Assembly: GCF_000463075.2 (NCBI RefSeq)
Contig: NZ_AVAQ01000049.1
Coordinates: forward strand, 62,001 to 126,000
Length of the DNA: 64,000 nucleotides
Direction: 5' to 3'
Origin: Lactiplantibacillus plantarum EGD-AQ4
GTDB taxonomy: Bacteria > Bacillota > Bacilli > Lactobacillales > Lactobacillaceae
This document shows positions 1 through 10,081 of the stretch, one piece after another; positions within the stretch are counted from its first letter, which is position 1, and every line of letters starts with the position of its first letter. Under the pieces are notes generated by a model, which searched no databases, was not told where the DNA came from, and saw nothing but the letters and a program-made list of their open reading frames with translations. The position numbers and the translations under genes are program-made.

Positions 1-675
1 TAATGCAACGACTAAGGCAGAAATCAAGGCGATGGCCGCAATGATAATCCCAAAGGCCATCCAACCACGATTATCACCCTGACCACTGTTAGATTTAACA
101 GAGAACATCAGGACGATTGGCATAACGATAACCCCAACAATGTTGGCACCAATGTTAGAACCAACCCGGGCGTATGTCGCCGTCTTTTCACGTTCGGCTG
201 AGTCAAATGAAATCGCTGGGATCATTGACCAGAAGCCCACGTCTTTAAATGAATAGAAGATATCCATCGTAATGTATAAAATTGCAAAAATAATTAAATA
301 TAAAATTGGGTTTGACGTGTTCAAGCCGCCTAAACTCGTGAATAAAAGTGCTAGAACGACGGAACCGATAATCCCACCAACCACGATCCATGGCTTAAAG
401 TGGCCCCAACGTGAATTGGTGTTATCGATGGCGTTCCCAATCAGTGGGTCAATTGCTAGTTCCACGAACCGCAAGCCCGCAATAATCATGGTGATCCATG
501 CAATCATTTGTGTCCCTTGCGCCCCACTGCTCTTATCGAATAAGTGGGAGGTCACAAACATAATAAAGTATGTCGATAACGTTGCGTAGAAGGCATCATG
601 CCCGAACGCCCCGAATGAATAAGCAAGTCGTGATGTTATCTTCCGACCTTTGCTCTGCTTTTGTTCTGCATCCAT
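1..675 (-). CDS. GPH-family sugar symporter, N-terminal part (cut by window edge)
   Basis: The reading frame is open from an ATG at 675 to the left edge, giving the first 225 residues. They contain several hydrophobic membrane segments and the stretch [19 protein letters not shown], typical of the glycoside-pentoside-hexuronide:cation symporters (LacS, RafP, MelB group). A GAGGCGAG ribosome binding site precedes the ATG. A perfect cre box lies 42 bases upstream, so carbon catabolite repression is likely. The neighbours galM and a LacI repressor suggest a galactoside, but the substrate cannot be read from the sequence. Whether a C-terminal IIA-like domain is present cannot be seen. Confidence 0.85.
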   Translation of the reverse strand, partial: MDAEQKQSKGRKITSRLAYSFGAFGHDAFYATLSTYFIMFVTSHLFDKSSGAQGTQMIAWITMIIAGLRFVELAIDPLIGNAIDNTNSRWGHFKPWIVVGGIIGSVVLALLFTSLGGLNTSNPILYLIIFAILYITMDIFYSFKDVGFWSMIPAISFDSAEREKTATYARVGSNIGANIVGVIVMPIVLMFSVKSNSGQGDNRGWMAFGIIIAAIALISALVVAL

Positions 676-716
676 AATCTCGCCTCACATCTTTCTTGAA
701 TAATTTACATGTTTAA

Positions 717-731
717 ATGTAATCGTTTTCA
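717..731 (-). promoter_or_regulatory. cre box upstream of the GPH symporter
   Basis: ATGTAATCGTTTTCA fits the CcpA consensus WTGNAANCGNWNNCA at every fixed position. It lies in the promoter region of the symporter that starts at 675. Confidence 0.75.
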
Positions 732-977
732 AGGACATTGTCAATGATTTTTAGTAAAATTTGCTTAATTGTTTTAGTAATCACCTGCTAGAATCAGTTT
801 TAAAACTACCACGATACCAACCAAATCCCGTGAAACACTAGGATGGCCATCATCTGTTTTGTCGTATTCGCTGACCGGCAATTAAATTTACCAATTATCA
901 ATAAGTTTACTTTCAACCGAAAATCACGACGTCTTTAAACAACGTTTACCACCACCCAACAGGCCATCAACGGATGC

Positions 978-1007
978 AAAAAGCGCCCCCGACGATTGAG
1001 GGCGCTC
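978..1007 (-). terminator. Rho-independent terminator of galM
   Basis: Read on the minus strand, GAGCGCCCTC and GGGGGCGCT form a GC-rich stem followed by TTTTT. It lies about 30 bases after the galM stop codon. Confidence 0.85.
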
Positions 1008-1035
1008 GTGATTTCACACAAGGATGTCATTCATT

Positions 1036-2064
1036 CTAGTTCAAACGTTCGTATTGGTAACGAATCGTATGGGTCACAGGTTGACCAGGACGTAAGACGA
1101 TGTCGCCAAAATCAGAATGATTAATAGCGTCTGGCAAGGTCTGCGCTTCAGTTGCTAACGCGTTGTATTCATGCGCGTCTTGCTTGTCTGGGTCGAATGG
1201 ATTGGCCGTGAAAATAATCAGACTATTCCGGTCAGAGTAAAGTTTCACTTGGCGTTTACCCGCAGTATCGCCGACAATCGCAATCGGTTCCGTCGCACTT
1301 GGCATTACTTCATAAGCATCATCGAATTCGATGCCACCATTTTCGGCCTTCAATTGGGCTAAAGCCTTTTCGACTGGTTGAATTTCGTTAAAGTCATAGG
1401 CCGTGCCCTTAACGGCCAACTTCTTGCCAGTTGGAACCTTTTCATCATCAAATTCGAGATGTGCGGCACTAGTGATTTGAAGTTGTTGTTGTGCTAAACT
1501 CGTCCGGTCGTCAGTCGTATTCCAGTAAACGTGGTTCGTTGGGTTGAAGAGCGTTGCCGCGTCAGTATCACCAGTGAAGGCAATCGAGACTTGGTCTTGA
1601 TTATCTAAGGTAAACTTGATTTTAACGTCCATATTTCCCGGGTAATTATCGTCCGTTGACTTGATATGCTTAGACAATGTCACGCTGACGCTATCATCAT
1701 CCTGGCTAAATTCACCATCGAAATTCAAAGTGTTAAAACCATGATTACCACCGTGAAGTGAATGAGTCTGTTCGTTCATATCGACATTATAATCTTGCCC
1801 ATCGATCTTGAACTTGGCGCCACCGATTCGACCAGCGACCCGGCCGATTGATTGGCAAAGACAGAAGCCCACCCGTTGGTAATCAGCCATACTGTCGAGA
1901 CCCCAAATCAGGGGATGTTCAACCCCATCTTCGTTAACGACAAACTCTTGCCAAGTCCCACCATAACTTAGAACTGAGATCCGCGTCTGCTTGTCATTGA
2001 TTAACGTGTAACGCATGACGTCTTGGCCATCGAGTTGATCAAATACTGTTTTTTTAGTTTCCAA
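1036..2064 (-). CDS. galM: Aldose 1-epimerase (mutarotase)
   Basis: 342 residues, the usual length of the GalM family. It interconverts alpha and beta anomers of galactose or glucose in the cytoplasm, feeding the Leloir pathway. The family motif HSLHGGNHGFN (about residues 101-111) carries catalytic histidines; NPTNHVYWN and the C-terminal TEAQTLPDA with the catalytic glutamate are also seen. The start is a TTG at 2064, placed 9 bases after a GGAGGTG ribosome binding site; the nearby ATG at 2069 is out of frame and too close to that site. It lies between a GPH symporter and a LacI repressor, and a near-perfect palindrome sits 67 bases upstream of its start. Confidence 0.92.
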   Translation of the reverse strand: METKKTVFDQLDGQDVMRYTLINDKQTRISVLSYGGTWQEFVVNEDGVEHPLIWGLDSMADYQRVGFCLCQSIGRVAGRIGGAKFKIDGQDYNVDMNEQTHSLHGGNHGFNTLNFDGEFSQDDDSVSVTLSKHIKSTDDNYPGNMDVKIKFTLDNQDQVSIAFTGDTDAATLFNPTNHVYWNTTDDRTSLAQQQLQITSAAHLEFDDEKVPTGKKLAVKGTAYDFNEIQPVEKALAQLKAENGGIEFDDAYEVMPSATEPIAIVGDTAGKRQVKLYSDRNSLIIFTANPFDPDKQDAHEYNALATEAQTLPDAINHSDFGDIVLRPGQPVTHTIRYQYERLN

Positions 2065-2130
2065 AACATGCCACCTCCGTGTTATTTAAACCGCTTTCAT
2101 TTAGTAGTATACCAGACTTTTCATCTGATG

Positions 2131-2145
2131 AGTAAAAGTTTTACT
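2131..2145. promoter_or_regulatory. LacI-type operator upstream of galM
   Basis: AGTAAAAGTTTTACT is a 15-base perfect palindrome around a central base. It lies between the LacI gene and galM. A related sequence, TGTAAAACTTTATCA, occurs at 3315-3329 upstream of the LacI gene, and AGTAAAA half-sites occur upstream of the aldo-keto reductase. This is a candidate site of the adjacent repressor. Confidence 0.6.
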
Positions 2146-2190
2146 TAAAAAAGACGTGCGCCGGAAATTCGGCTCACGTCTCACTTCTGA

Positions 2191-3518
<1,328 letters not shown>

Positions 3519-4541
3519 TTAATTTCGCCCAGCCGACCAATCGATGGCTGGTTGTTCGGCTAAAATCTGATCAATCTTCGCTAATTCAGCGTCACTAAAT
3601 GCGAGTTGGTCCAAAGCTGCCACATTATCGACAACCTGTTGTGGCCGACTAGCACCAATCAACACACTAGCTAAGGCGGGCTCACGTAAGTTCCACGCTA
3701 AGGCCATCTGTGCTAGGCTCTGTCCCCGTTGTTGTGCGACCTCATTGAGCCGTTTAACGGTCGTGAGAGTCTGTTCAACTTGGACGGGACTGAGGAATGG
3801 AATCGTGGCCTTATTCGCCCTGGAGTTCGCCGCGATACCATGCAAGTATTTATCCGTTAACAGGCCTTGCGACAGTGAGCTGAACCCCACAGCCGCTTTG
3901 TGGGTCTTCTCCAGTACCGGGAACAAGTCTTGTTCGGCCTGCCGATTGAACATGTTATAGCGCGGCTGATGAATAATATACGGCGTTCCGAGCTGCTCAA
4001 ACAATTTGGTCATGGCTGCCGTTTGTTCTCCATTGTAATTGGAAATTCCAACGTAAAGCGTCTTACCCTGACGAACTAATTGGTCCAGAGCCGCTGCAGT
4101 TTCAGCCATCGGTGTTTCAGGATCGGGACGATGGCTGTAGAAGATATCGAAATAGTCTAGTCCCGTGCGTCGTAAACTCTGATCCGCACTAGCGATGATG
4201 CTCTTACGTGAGCCCCAATTGCCGTATGGACCTGGCCACATGACGTAGCCCGCCTTACTAGCAATCACCATCTCATCACGGTACGGCCGCATGTCAGTCT
4301 TCATAATTTGGCCAAAGTTGGTCTCCGCACTCCCTGGTTCCGGGCCATAGTTATTGGCCAAATCATAATAAGTAATCCCCAGATCAAAGGCTTGATGAAT
4401 GATCGCCTTTTGATTGGCAATTGGATCAACACTACCAAAGTTATTCCATAGCCCAAGCCCAATCGCTGATAGCTTAAGGCCACTCTGTCCCACTCGATTG
4501 TATTGCATCTGATCGTAACGCGTCTGACTTGCCTGATACAT
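3519..4541 (-). CDS. Aldo-keto reductase, YghZ type (L-glyceraldehyde-3-phosphate reductase family)
   Basis: 340 residues from the ATG at 4541, which has an AAGGGGTG ribosome binding site; a longer frame starting at 4634 would run through a cre box and is rejected. The sequence is strikingly like E. coli YghZ (AKR14): YDLANNYGPEPGSAE, SKAGYVMWPGPYG and YSHRPD are visible. The catalytic tetrad appears as Asp60, Tyr65, Lys96 and His137. YghZ-type enzymes use NADPH to reduce L-glyceraldehyde 3-phosphate, methylglyoxal and similar aldehydes. The upstream cre box and AGTAAAA repeat suggest control together with the sugar genes. The physiological substrate here is unproven. Confidence 0.9.
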   Translation of the reverse strand: MYQASQTRYDQMQYNRVGQSGLKLSAIGLGLWNNFGSVDPIANQKAIIHQAFDLGITYYDLANNYGPEPGSAETNFGQIMKTDMRPYRDEMVIASKAGYVMWPGPYGNWGSRKSIIASADQSLRRTGLDYFDIFYSHRPDPETPMAETAAALDQLVRQGKTLYVGISNYNGEQTAAMTKLFEQLGTPYIIHQPRYNMFNRQAEQDLFPVLEKTHKAAVGFSSLSQGLLTDKYLHGIAANSRANKATIPFLSPVQVEQTLTTVKRLNEVAQQRGQSLAQMALAWNLREPALASVLIGASRPQQVVDNVAALDQLAFSDAELAKIDQILAEQPAIDWSAGRN

Positions 4542-4574
4542 TTTAAACACCCCTTCATCATCACTTCTAGCTAA

Positions 4575-4589
4575 AGTTACCGCTTTCAT
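4575..4589 (-). promoter_or_regulatory. cre box upstream of the aldo-keto reductase
   Basis: On the minus strand ATGAAAGCGGTAACT fits WTGNAANCGNWNNCW at every fixed position, 34 bases upstream of the start codon. Confidence 0.7.
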
Positions 4590-4617
4590 TAGTAAAAAGC
4601 AACTGCCTTTTTTACTA
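4590..4617. repeat. Inverted AGTAAAA/TTTTACT repeat upstream of the aldo-keto reductase
   Basis: TAGTAAAAAG and CTTTTTTACTA form an imperfect inverted repeat around a short spacer. The half-sites equal those of the palindrome in front of galM, so this may be a second binding region of the LacI-type repressor encoded at 2191-3186. Confidence 0.4.
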
Positions 4618-4733
4618 AAGTCGTGGGCGTTCACGTGGCGACATTTCTGCTCACTTTTGAGCCGTCTTGCTTGATAAAATTAGTATATGAACTAGAATAT
4701 ATTATAGTGATATAATTTCAAAGGAGACTCATT

Positions 4734-5102
4734 ATGGACCCTAAATTTCTTGAAGTAATCAAAGACACCACCCCCGCAACCATCGTTACCGTCAACGGTC
4801 AGCCAGCCCACGTCGTTAACACGTGGAGCCATTACATGCAACTAGTCGACGACCATACCTTATTGATTCCATCTGCTGGTATGCACTCGATTGAAGCCGA
4901 CTTCGCGAAGGATAATCACCTGACCATCGCCGTTGGTAGTTACAAGGTACCTGGCACAACCGGAACCGGCTGCGGCTTCCATATTCATGGGACTGGTAAG
5001 TTTGAGACTAGCGGCGCCTACTTCGATCAGATGCACGCTAAGTTTGACTGGATCCGCGCCACTTTGGTTGTGACGATTGAGGATGTAGAACAGAAGATTT
5101 AA
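4734..5102 (+). CDS. Pyridoxamine 5'-phosphate oxidase-like flavin-binding protein
   Basis: 122 residues. The fold pattern is that of small split-barrel PNPOx-like flavoproteins: an N-terminal helix, TPATIVTVNGQPAHVVNTW as the first strands, then GTGCGFHIHGTGKFE as a later strand pair. Members bind FMN, F420 or haem and mostly have unknown reactions, so no substrate is given. ATG start with AAAGGAGA 8 bases upstream. It is a single-gene unit: a hairpin terminator follows, and both neighbours are on the other strand. A TATAAT at 4711-4716 is close to the ribosome binding site, so the promoter is uncertain. Confidence 0.75.
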   Translation: MDPKFLEVIKDTTPATIVTVNGQPAHVVNTWSHYMQLVDDHTLLIPSAGMHSIEADFAKDNHLTIAVGSYKVPGTTGTGCGFHIHGTGKFETSGAYFDQMHAKFDWIRATLVVTIEDVEQKI

Positions 5103-5114
5103 TGATCAAACATT

Positions 5115-5152
5115 AAGACCAGGCACACTGCAGAATAAGTGGTCCTGGTCTT
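5115..5152. terminator. Bidirectional terminator between convergent genes
   Basis: AAGACCAGG pairs with CCTGGTCTT. On the plus strand it is followed by TATTTATTATT. It serves the PNPOx-like gene and probably also the convergent MFS gene. Confidence 0.8.
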
Positions 5153-5174
5153 TATTTATTATTAATAACTTGTT

Positions 5175-6407
5175 TTAGACGCTAGCATGCGCTTGCGTAC
5201 CTTCAGCGGAACAGTCTTTATCTTGCTGTTTGTGCGCGTGGCCGACACGTGAACCAAATCGACTCACAAATAATAGGACAGCGATTACTAGACTTGCGAT
5301 AATACCTACGACGAACGAAGTATCCCCGGCACTAATATGCAATCCTGCTAGGATCATTGGTGCAGTAACACCGGCAATTGAAGTCATTAAGGTATTCATT
5401 GCGATGACGATTGGGAATTGTTTCTTATTAGCTAAAATAGATAATTCGTATGGAATCGTAGCATTAACCATAACAATTCCGGCTCCTGAGAACATATTTC
5501 CAATGATATGCATGATCACATTATTAAAGAAAACGACGAATACAAATGATAATGCCAAAGAAATGAAGCCCCATGCCATAGTTTCATTACGTGTCATCTT
5601 ACGAATATACTTCAACCCGAAAGCAGTGAGAATTCCGCCTAAGTTTCCGATGGCAGTAACTAGTGCCGTATAAGCAGTTCCTTGCCCTTTAGCAGCTAAC
5701 ACGATAGATTGATTAGACATAAAGGTCATCATAATGAGGGACATGACAAAACTAACGGCTAAGATAACATATACGAACTTATTCAACCCTTTGACAGCTC
5801 GTAAAAAGCCACCTTTGGATTTGTTGCCTTGTTCATGATTGACTGTCAGTTTAGTCCCTTTAGGTAACATCGCAAATACTAGAATGAAGATAACGATTGC
5901 AACTGCATAAATCCAGAATAAGTTACGCCAGTTACTGCCACCCAAGATTCCACCAATCGCAGTTGAAGCCATCATGCCGATATTATTGAAGCCCATCGAC
6001 CACCCCATTACAGTGGCACGTTCTTCACCTTCAAAATACTCTTGTAGAAGTACTGGCACAACGTTACTAATTAATCCTAATCCGAACCCAAATGCGACCA
6101 TGCAGGCTAAGATCATATTCAAACTACTGTTATAAAATGCCGGTAACAATCCTGCAATTGCAACAAATGCAACCGCAACTAACCCAATATTTTTACGTGT
6201 CAATTGGTAAGTTAACCAAGTGAATAGTAATGTTGCAACCAATTGTCCAAGTTGAGGGATAGAACTCAACATCTGAACTTTAGAAATTGGTTCACTTGGA
6301 AACGATTTACTGATGGCAGCGATTGCAGCCCCAACAACTGAGCCAGACATCAACAGTAAATTCATACTCAATATGCTAAACGCTAATGCAACTTTTTTCT
6401 TCGTCAT
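5175..6407 (-). CDS. MFS permease, downstream of the GH2 glycosidase
   Basis: 410 residues with about 12 hydrophobic segments and major-facilitator features; the cytoplasmic loop in mid-protein holds KLTVNHEQGNKSKGG. The start ATG follows a GGGTGC site. It lies 134 bases after the GH2 gene on the same strand and has its own cre box and a TTGACA -35 element in the gap, so it can be transcribed alone. By position it most likely brings in the glycoside or oligosaccharide cut by the GH2 enzyme, but drug or sugar export cannot be excluded from sequence alone. Confidence 0.8.
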   Translation of the reverse strand: MTKKKVALAFSILSMNLLLMSGSVVGAAIAAISKSFPSEPISKVQMLSSIPQLGQLVATLLFTWLTYQLTRKNIGLVAVAFVAIAGLLPAFYNSSLNMILACMVAFGFGLGLISNVVPVLLQEYFEGEERATVMGWSMGFNNIGMMASTAIGGILGGSNWRNLFWIYAVAIVIFILVFAMLPKGTKLTVNHEQGNKSKGGFLRAVKGLNKFVYVILAVSFVMSLIMMTFMSNQSIVLAAKGQGTAYTALVTAIGNLGGILTAFGLKYIRKMTRNETMAWGFISLALSFVFVVFFNNVIMHIIGNMFSGAGIVMVNATIPYELSILANKKQFPIVIAMNTLMTSIAGVTAPMILAGLHISAGDTSFVVGIIASLVIAVLLFVSRFGSRVGHAHKQQDKDCSAEGTQAHASV

Positions 6408-6448
6408 TATTAAAGCACCCTTTCCGATAACATCTTATTTTCCAATAA

Positions 6449-6463
6449 TGTTTGCGCTTTCAT
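6449..6463 (-). promoter_or_regulatory. cre box and promoter of the MFS gene
   Basis: On the minus strand ATGAAAGCGCAAACA fits the cre consensus perfectly. A TTGACA -35 element (6489-6484) lies 17 bases from a weak TAGATG -10. The -35 overlaps a 9-base inverted repeat, ATATGGTGT (478-486 of the 6 kb) and ACACCATAT (498-506), a possible activator or repressor site. Confidence 0.6.
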
Positions 6464-6541
6464 CTACAGTTATAAGTATATGGTGTCAATCTTACTCACA
6501 CCATATTCAAAAATCATGTTTCTTATGTTCATTTCCCAGTA

Positions 6542-8947
6542 CTAACTATGACGTGCCGTTTTTAATTTTGCAGTCAGTTCGACTTGTGTCCCAACTCGAC
6601 GAACAATCACTAAAGCGCGCCCATTAAACAATCTGACTTGATTTAATACTGGTGTTTCAACATTTGCAGGATTCCCGTTTCCAGTACCAATAATCGTTCC
6701 GTCTTGAATGCTCAAATCTACCGGATCATTTGAATCGATTGCCAAATAACCGTTCTGATCAACAGCACTAATTTCATATAACGTATCCTGTACACCACGG
6801 TAAACACTCGCAACATTAACCTTTTTCGCAATATCACTCGTATGCCGACAATCAGTAGCAACAACTTCTCCGCCATTATCTGCACAGACTTTTAACTCAC
6901 CATCAGCATATGGAACACGCCAGTTAACTTCACAGTCATCGAGTGCTTTTCGACCATAGCTAATACCATTAACAAATAGTTCGGCGTACTGGGCATTACT
7001 AAACGCCCGCACTGCAACTTTCCCATCCGAATCCAACTCTAAAGCGTCATGATTCCAGGCTGGCATCACATGAATCATGTCATCACTGGTCCAATGCGCT
7101 TGATAATAATAGTAATAATCCTTCGGGAAGCCACAATTATCACAAATTCCGAATTGTGATCCAATTCCAGGCCATTCAAATGGGGATGGTTCACCATAAT
7201 AGTCAAATGCTGTCCATAAGAACACACCACCCATATATGAATGTTGGCGTAAATAATCCATGACAGTTTCTGGATGTGCAGTTCCACCTACACCGGGATC
7301 GCCAGCCTTGCGCTTACCAGGTAAGACCATCGAATACATCGAGCCAAAATTATTACATTGACACTTTTCAGCATCATCCTTGTACACGCCCCGTGTTGAA
7401 AAGTATGACGCATTTTCAGTACTCATCATTGGGAGGTGCGGATGGTTTTGCTTAATCAGTTCTGCGCCCGCACCCATGACACCGGCTTCGGGATAATTAA
7501 CACCCAAGACATCAAAATTCTTTAAATAATCCTCGTCCACGGTACCTTCAGGATTCAACAGTTCTGCAGACATGACTAGATGTTCATGATCACACTTTTT
7601 AATAGTCTGAACCAATTTTTTAGCGACGCGCTCACCCAAGGCGGTGTTACCAATCAATTCTTCGTTTGCAACTGACCAGAAGCCGATAGAGGCATGCATG
7701 CGACTTGCCATGACCATCTTTTCCAAATCATTCACACGCCACGGGGTACTTTCTAGTAGTCGATTTTCATTAATAACCAGCATTCCTAAATGGTCACATG
7801 CTGTCAATAGCTCTTCGGAGGCAAAATGATGTGCACTCCGCCATGCATTGACGCCCATCTGTTTCATTTGTGACACCTTATAGCTGACAATATCTTGATC
7901 TAGTGCAACACCCACACCACCAAAATCTTGATGTTCACAAACACCATGCAGTTCATATCGATTACCGTTCAGATAAAAACCATTCTCGTTATACTTGAAG
8001 GTATGGACGCCAAACTCCTTCTGCACCAAATCATCAGTAAGCTTAAAACTAGCCGTGTATAAATTAGGTGTCTCAGGTGTCCAAAGCATCGGATCTTTCA
8101 ATGAGTAGTTCGCATGATAGACATGTTGTTCATGCGCCGGAATAGTCACCTTTTCAAGACTGATTTTTTCTTCATTGATTTCGACAGTGGGCTGAACAAC
8201 TTGTGGGTTATCGGTGTGATTTTCAACAGCACACTCAATACCCAAATCAGCACTGTTTTCGGCTAGGGACTTAGTATAGACATAGAGGCTCTTCTCATTT
8301 AAGGACACATAAGGAACCTGCTCCAGCCAGACTGATCTGTATATACCTGCACCTTCATACCACCAGCCTTCAGGGCCAGTCGTTGTGTCCGCCCGCACTA
8401 GCAATACATTCGGCCCTTCGTCACCATAATTAGCCATCTCGGTAATATCCAGATCAATGCTCGTGTACCCGCTATTATTATGTGCGAGATAAGCACCATT
8501 TAGCCAAAGGTCTGCCATACGCATCACGCCGTCAAAATGTAAAATTAATCGACGATTTTTAAACAGTTTTGTTGGTAGCTTGAATACGCGACGATAATAT
8601 CCGACACCATCCTCCTTAGAGCCACTCATTAGATTGGCTGGATTATTAACAAAGGGTTGCGCAACTTTCCAATCATGAGGCAATGTAACCGTCTGCCAAG
8701 AGCTATCTAGATGACTAGTTAAATCTGTTCCAGCTAGATTTCTCAGCCCCATCTCCACATTTCCTTGAGCAATTAGCTTTAGAAAATGGACGCCACCAGC
8801 ACTTGGCAGGATGCGATGCTTACTTTCTGCAGGTAACGCTGCAGTTAGTCCACCAAGTGCATGGGCCTTCTTAGCAGTCTTAAAAGGGACCTTCAGCTCA
8901 CCTGCATGAAATTGCCAATCATCATTTAAATATTCTTTCACACGCAT
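6542..8947 (-). CDS. GH2-family glycoside hydrolase
   Basis: 801 residues from the ATG at 8947, which has an AGAGGAG site; an in-frame start at 8995 has no site and is rejected. The order is that of GH2: N-terminal jelly-roll sugar-binding domain (about 1-210), immunoglobulin-like domain (210-315), TIM barrel (from about 320) and C-terminal domains. The acid/base is Glu429 in SVANEE and the nucleophile is probably Glu511 in MSTENASYF. GH2 holds beta-galactosidases, beta-glucuronidases and beta-mannosidases; which of these applies is not clear. No signal peptide, so it acts in the cytoplasm. A divergent AraC-type gene 126 bases away is the likely regulator. Confidence 0.9.
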   Translation of the reverse strand: MRVKEYLNDDWQFHAGELKVPFKTAKKAHALGGLTAALPAESKHRILPSAGGVHFLKLIAQGNVEMGLRNLAGTDLTSHLDSSWQTVTLPHDWKVAQPFVNNPANLMSGSKEDGVGYYRRVFKLPTKLFKNRRLILHFDGVMRMADLWLNGAYLAHNNSGYTSIDLDITEMANYGDEGPNVLLVRADTTTGPEGWWYEGAGIYRSVWLEQVPYVSLNEKSLYVYTKSLAENSADLGIECAVENHTDNPQVVQPTVEINEEKISLEKVTIPAHEQHVYHANYSLKDPMLWTPETPNLYTASFKLTDDLVQKEFGVHTFKYNENGFYLNGNRYELHGVCEHQDFGGVGVALDQDIVSYKVSQMKQMGVNAWRSAHHFASEELLTACDHLGMLVINENRLLESTPWRVNDLEKMVMASRMHASIGFWSVANEELIGNTALGERVAKKLVQTIKKCDHEHLVMSAELLNPEGTVDEDYLKNFDVLGVNYPEAGVMGAGAELIKQNHPHLPMMSTENASYFSTRGVYKDDAEKCQCNNFGSMYSMVLPGKRKAGDPGVGGTAHPETVMDYLRQHSYMGGVFLWTAFDYYGEPSPFEWPGIGSQFGICDNCGFPKDYYYYYQAHWTSDDMIHVMPAWNHDALELDSDGKVAVRAFSNAQYAELFVNGISYGRKALDDCEVNWRVPYADGELKVCADNGGEVVATDCRHTSDIAKKVNVASVYRGVQDTLYEISAVDQNGYLAIDSNDPVDLSIQDGTIIGTGNGNPANVETPVLNQVRLFNGRALVIVRRVGTQVELTAKLKTARHS

Positions 8948-8977
8948 ATTTTTCAACTCCTCTGAATATGGTTCCAG

Positions 8978-9005
8978 TTTAGACGCTTTTTTCATATGCT
9001 ATAAT
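8978..9005 (+). promoter_or_regulatory. Extended -10 promoter of the AraC-type gene
   Basis: TGCTATAAT (TATAAT at 9000-9005 with the extended TG) has a weak -35 TTTAGA at 8978-8983, 16 bases upstream. The start of transcription would be near 9012, which rules out the in-frame ATG at 9004 as the real start of the gene and supports 9073. Confidence 0.65.
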
Positions 9006-9072
9006 GACGATAATCGACCAAAAAAATCATTTCCTGCAATTTACCAACTTAGTCAAGAGGTGTATCACAACA

Positions 9073-10029
9073 ATGCCACATAATTATTTTGAACAGATCA
9101 CATCTAGTAATAAGCGGGCAATCATTGCAACTCAGATGCCATTAGCGCTCTTTTATAAACAGCGATTAAACAATAAGGTTCTCTACACAATGGTCCAATC
9201 TGGACAGGTCAAATCTTTTGAAGCAGCTGATTATTCGCAACCTCATCAGGACGAAGACTTTGAGTTAATGTATGTACTTAAAGGACAACTAATGAATTTC
9301 ATTGAAGGCCAAGAATTCTATTTCAAAGCAGGCGATGGTTGTCTTCTTCCTCCCCAGATTACGCACGCGGAGTCATTAGATGTCGGGTGTACTGTTATTT
9401 TTATTAACCTATCACAACCGCTATTGAGGACACTGCTGGATGCAACCACCGATACTGGCACCATCTTCAGTTTTTTAAATCAAAATCTCAAATCAAATAA
9501 CCAGTGGAAACGTAACTATCTAGAAATAACTCGAACCATACCAGTGCCTTATGAAACTTTTCAAATTATTATGGATTCATTGCAACAAGAAGTCGCAACT
9601 AAGAAAATTGGCGCGACTTACTTTCAGCATGGTTTGGTCTTACGCTTGTTAAGCGCTCTTGAAGATACAGCCCGATTTAATATCAAAAACGTAGACTTAG
9701 ATGCCTCAAAGGAGGATTATCTCGTCCACCGCGTCATCCACTTTATTGATGAACGCTTAGGTCAGGCTTCTAGAACCGATATTCAACAGCACTTGCATTA
9801 CAATGCAGAGTATCTAAACCGATTGCTCAAGAAACAGACCGGACAGACCCTCACTGAATACGCCCAATTAGTTCGCCTCCAAAAAGCAAAACAACTCTTA
9901 GTTGCCACTAACTTGAAAATAAATGCAATCGCCGAACAACTTGGCTTTAATAGTGAGACTTATTTTTATCACTATTTTAAAAAGAATACGGACCTATCCC
10001 CCAATCAATATCGTCATCGTTTTAAATAA
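9073..10029 (+). CDS. AraC-family regulator, divergent from GH2
   Basis: 318 residues from the ATG at 9073, which has an AAGAGGTG site; an upstream in-frame ATG at 9004 lies inside the promoter. The N-terminal half is a cupin-like sensor (HQDEDFELMYVLKGQL, then DGCLLPPQITHAES). The C-terminal 100 residues are two helix-turn-helix motifs of the AraC kind, ending LSPNQYRHRFK. Such proteins usually activate neighbouring sugar genes when the sugar is bound, here the GH2-MFS unit. A perfect bidirectional hairpin separates it from the next AraC gene. Confidence 0.88.
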   Translation: MPHNYFEQITSSNKRAIIATQMPLALFYKQRLNNKVLYTMVQSGQVKSFEAADYSQPHQDEDFELMYVLKGQLMNFIEGQEFYFKAGDGCLLPPQITHAESLDVGCTVIFINLSQPLLRTLLDATTDTGTIFSFLNQNLKSNNQWKRNYLEITRTIPVPYETFQIIMDSLQQEVATKKIGATYFQHGLVLRLLSALEDTARFNIKNVDLDASKEDYLVHRVIHFIDERLGQASRTDIQQHLHYNAEYLNRLLKKQTGQTLTEYAQLVRLQKAKQLLVATNLKINAIAEQLGFNSETYFYHYFKKNTDLSPNQYRHRFK

Positions 10030-10044
10030 AATTATTATTGGACA

Positions 10045-10081
10045 GAAGAAAAGCAGTTCAAAAATTGAACTGCTTTTCTTC
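10045..10081. terminator. Perfect bidirectional terminator between two AraC genes
   Basis: GAAGAAAAGCAGTTCAA and its exact complement form a 17-base-pair stem with a 3-base loop. It directly abuts the stop codon of the minus-strand AraC gene. Confidence 0.9.

Larger units (their letters stand above)
676..1035. other. Intergenic region upstream of the GPH symporter
   Basis: No gene is apparent in these 360 bases. They hold the promoter region of the symporter with its cre box (717-731), and the transcription terminator of galM (978-1007). The symporter is therefore transcribed separately from galM. Confidence 0.7.

Noticed and set aside
4711-4716. TATAAT as the -10 of the PNPOx-like gene
   Set aside because: Transcription would start inside the ribosome binding site; no good -35 at the right distance. 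The real promoter may lie further upstream, near TTGATA at 4671, but no clean pair is found.
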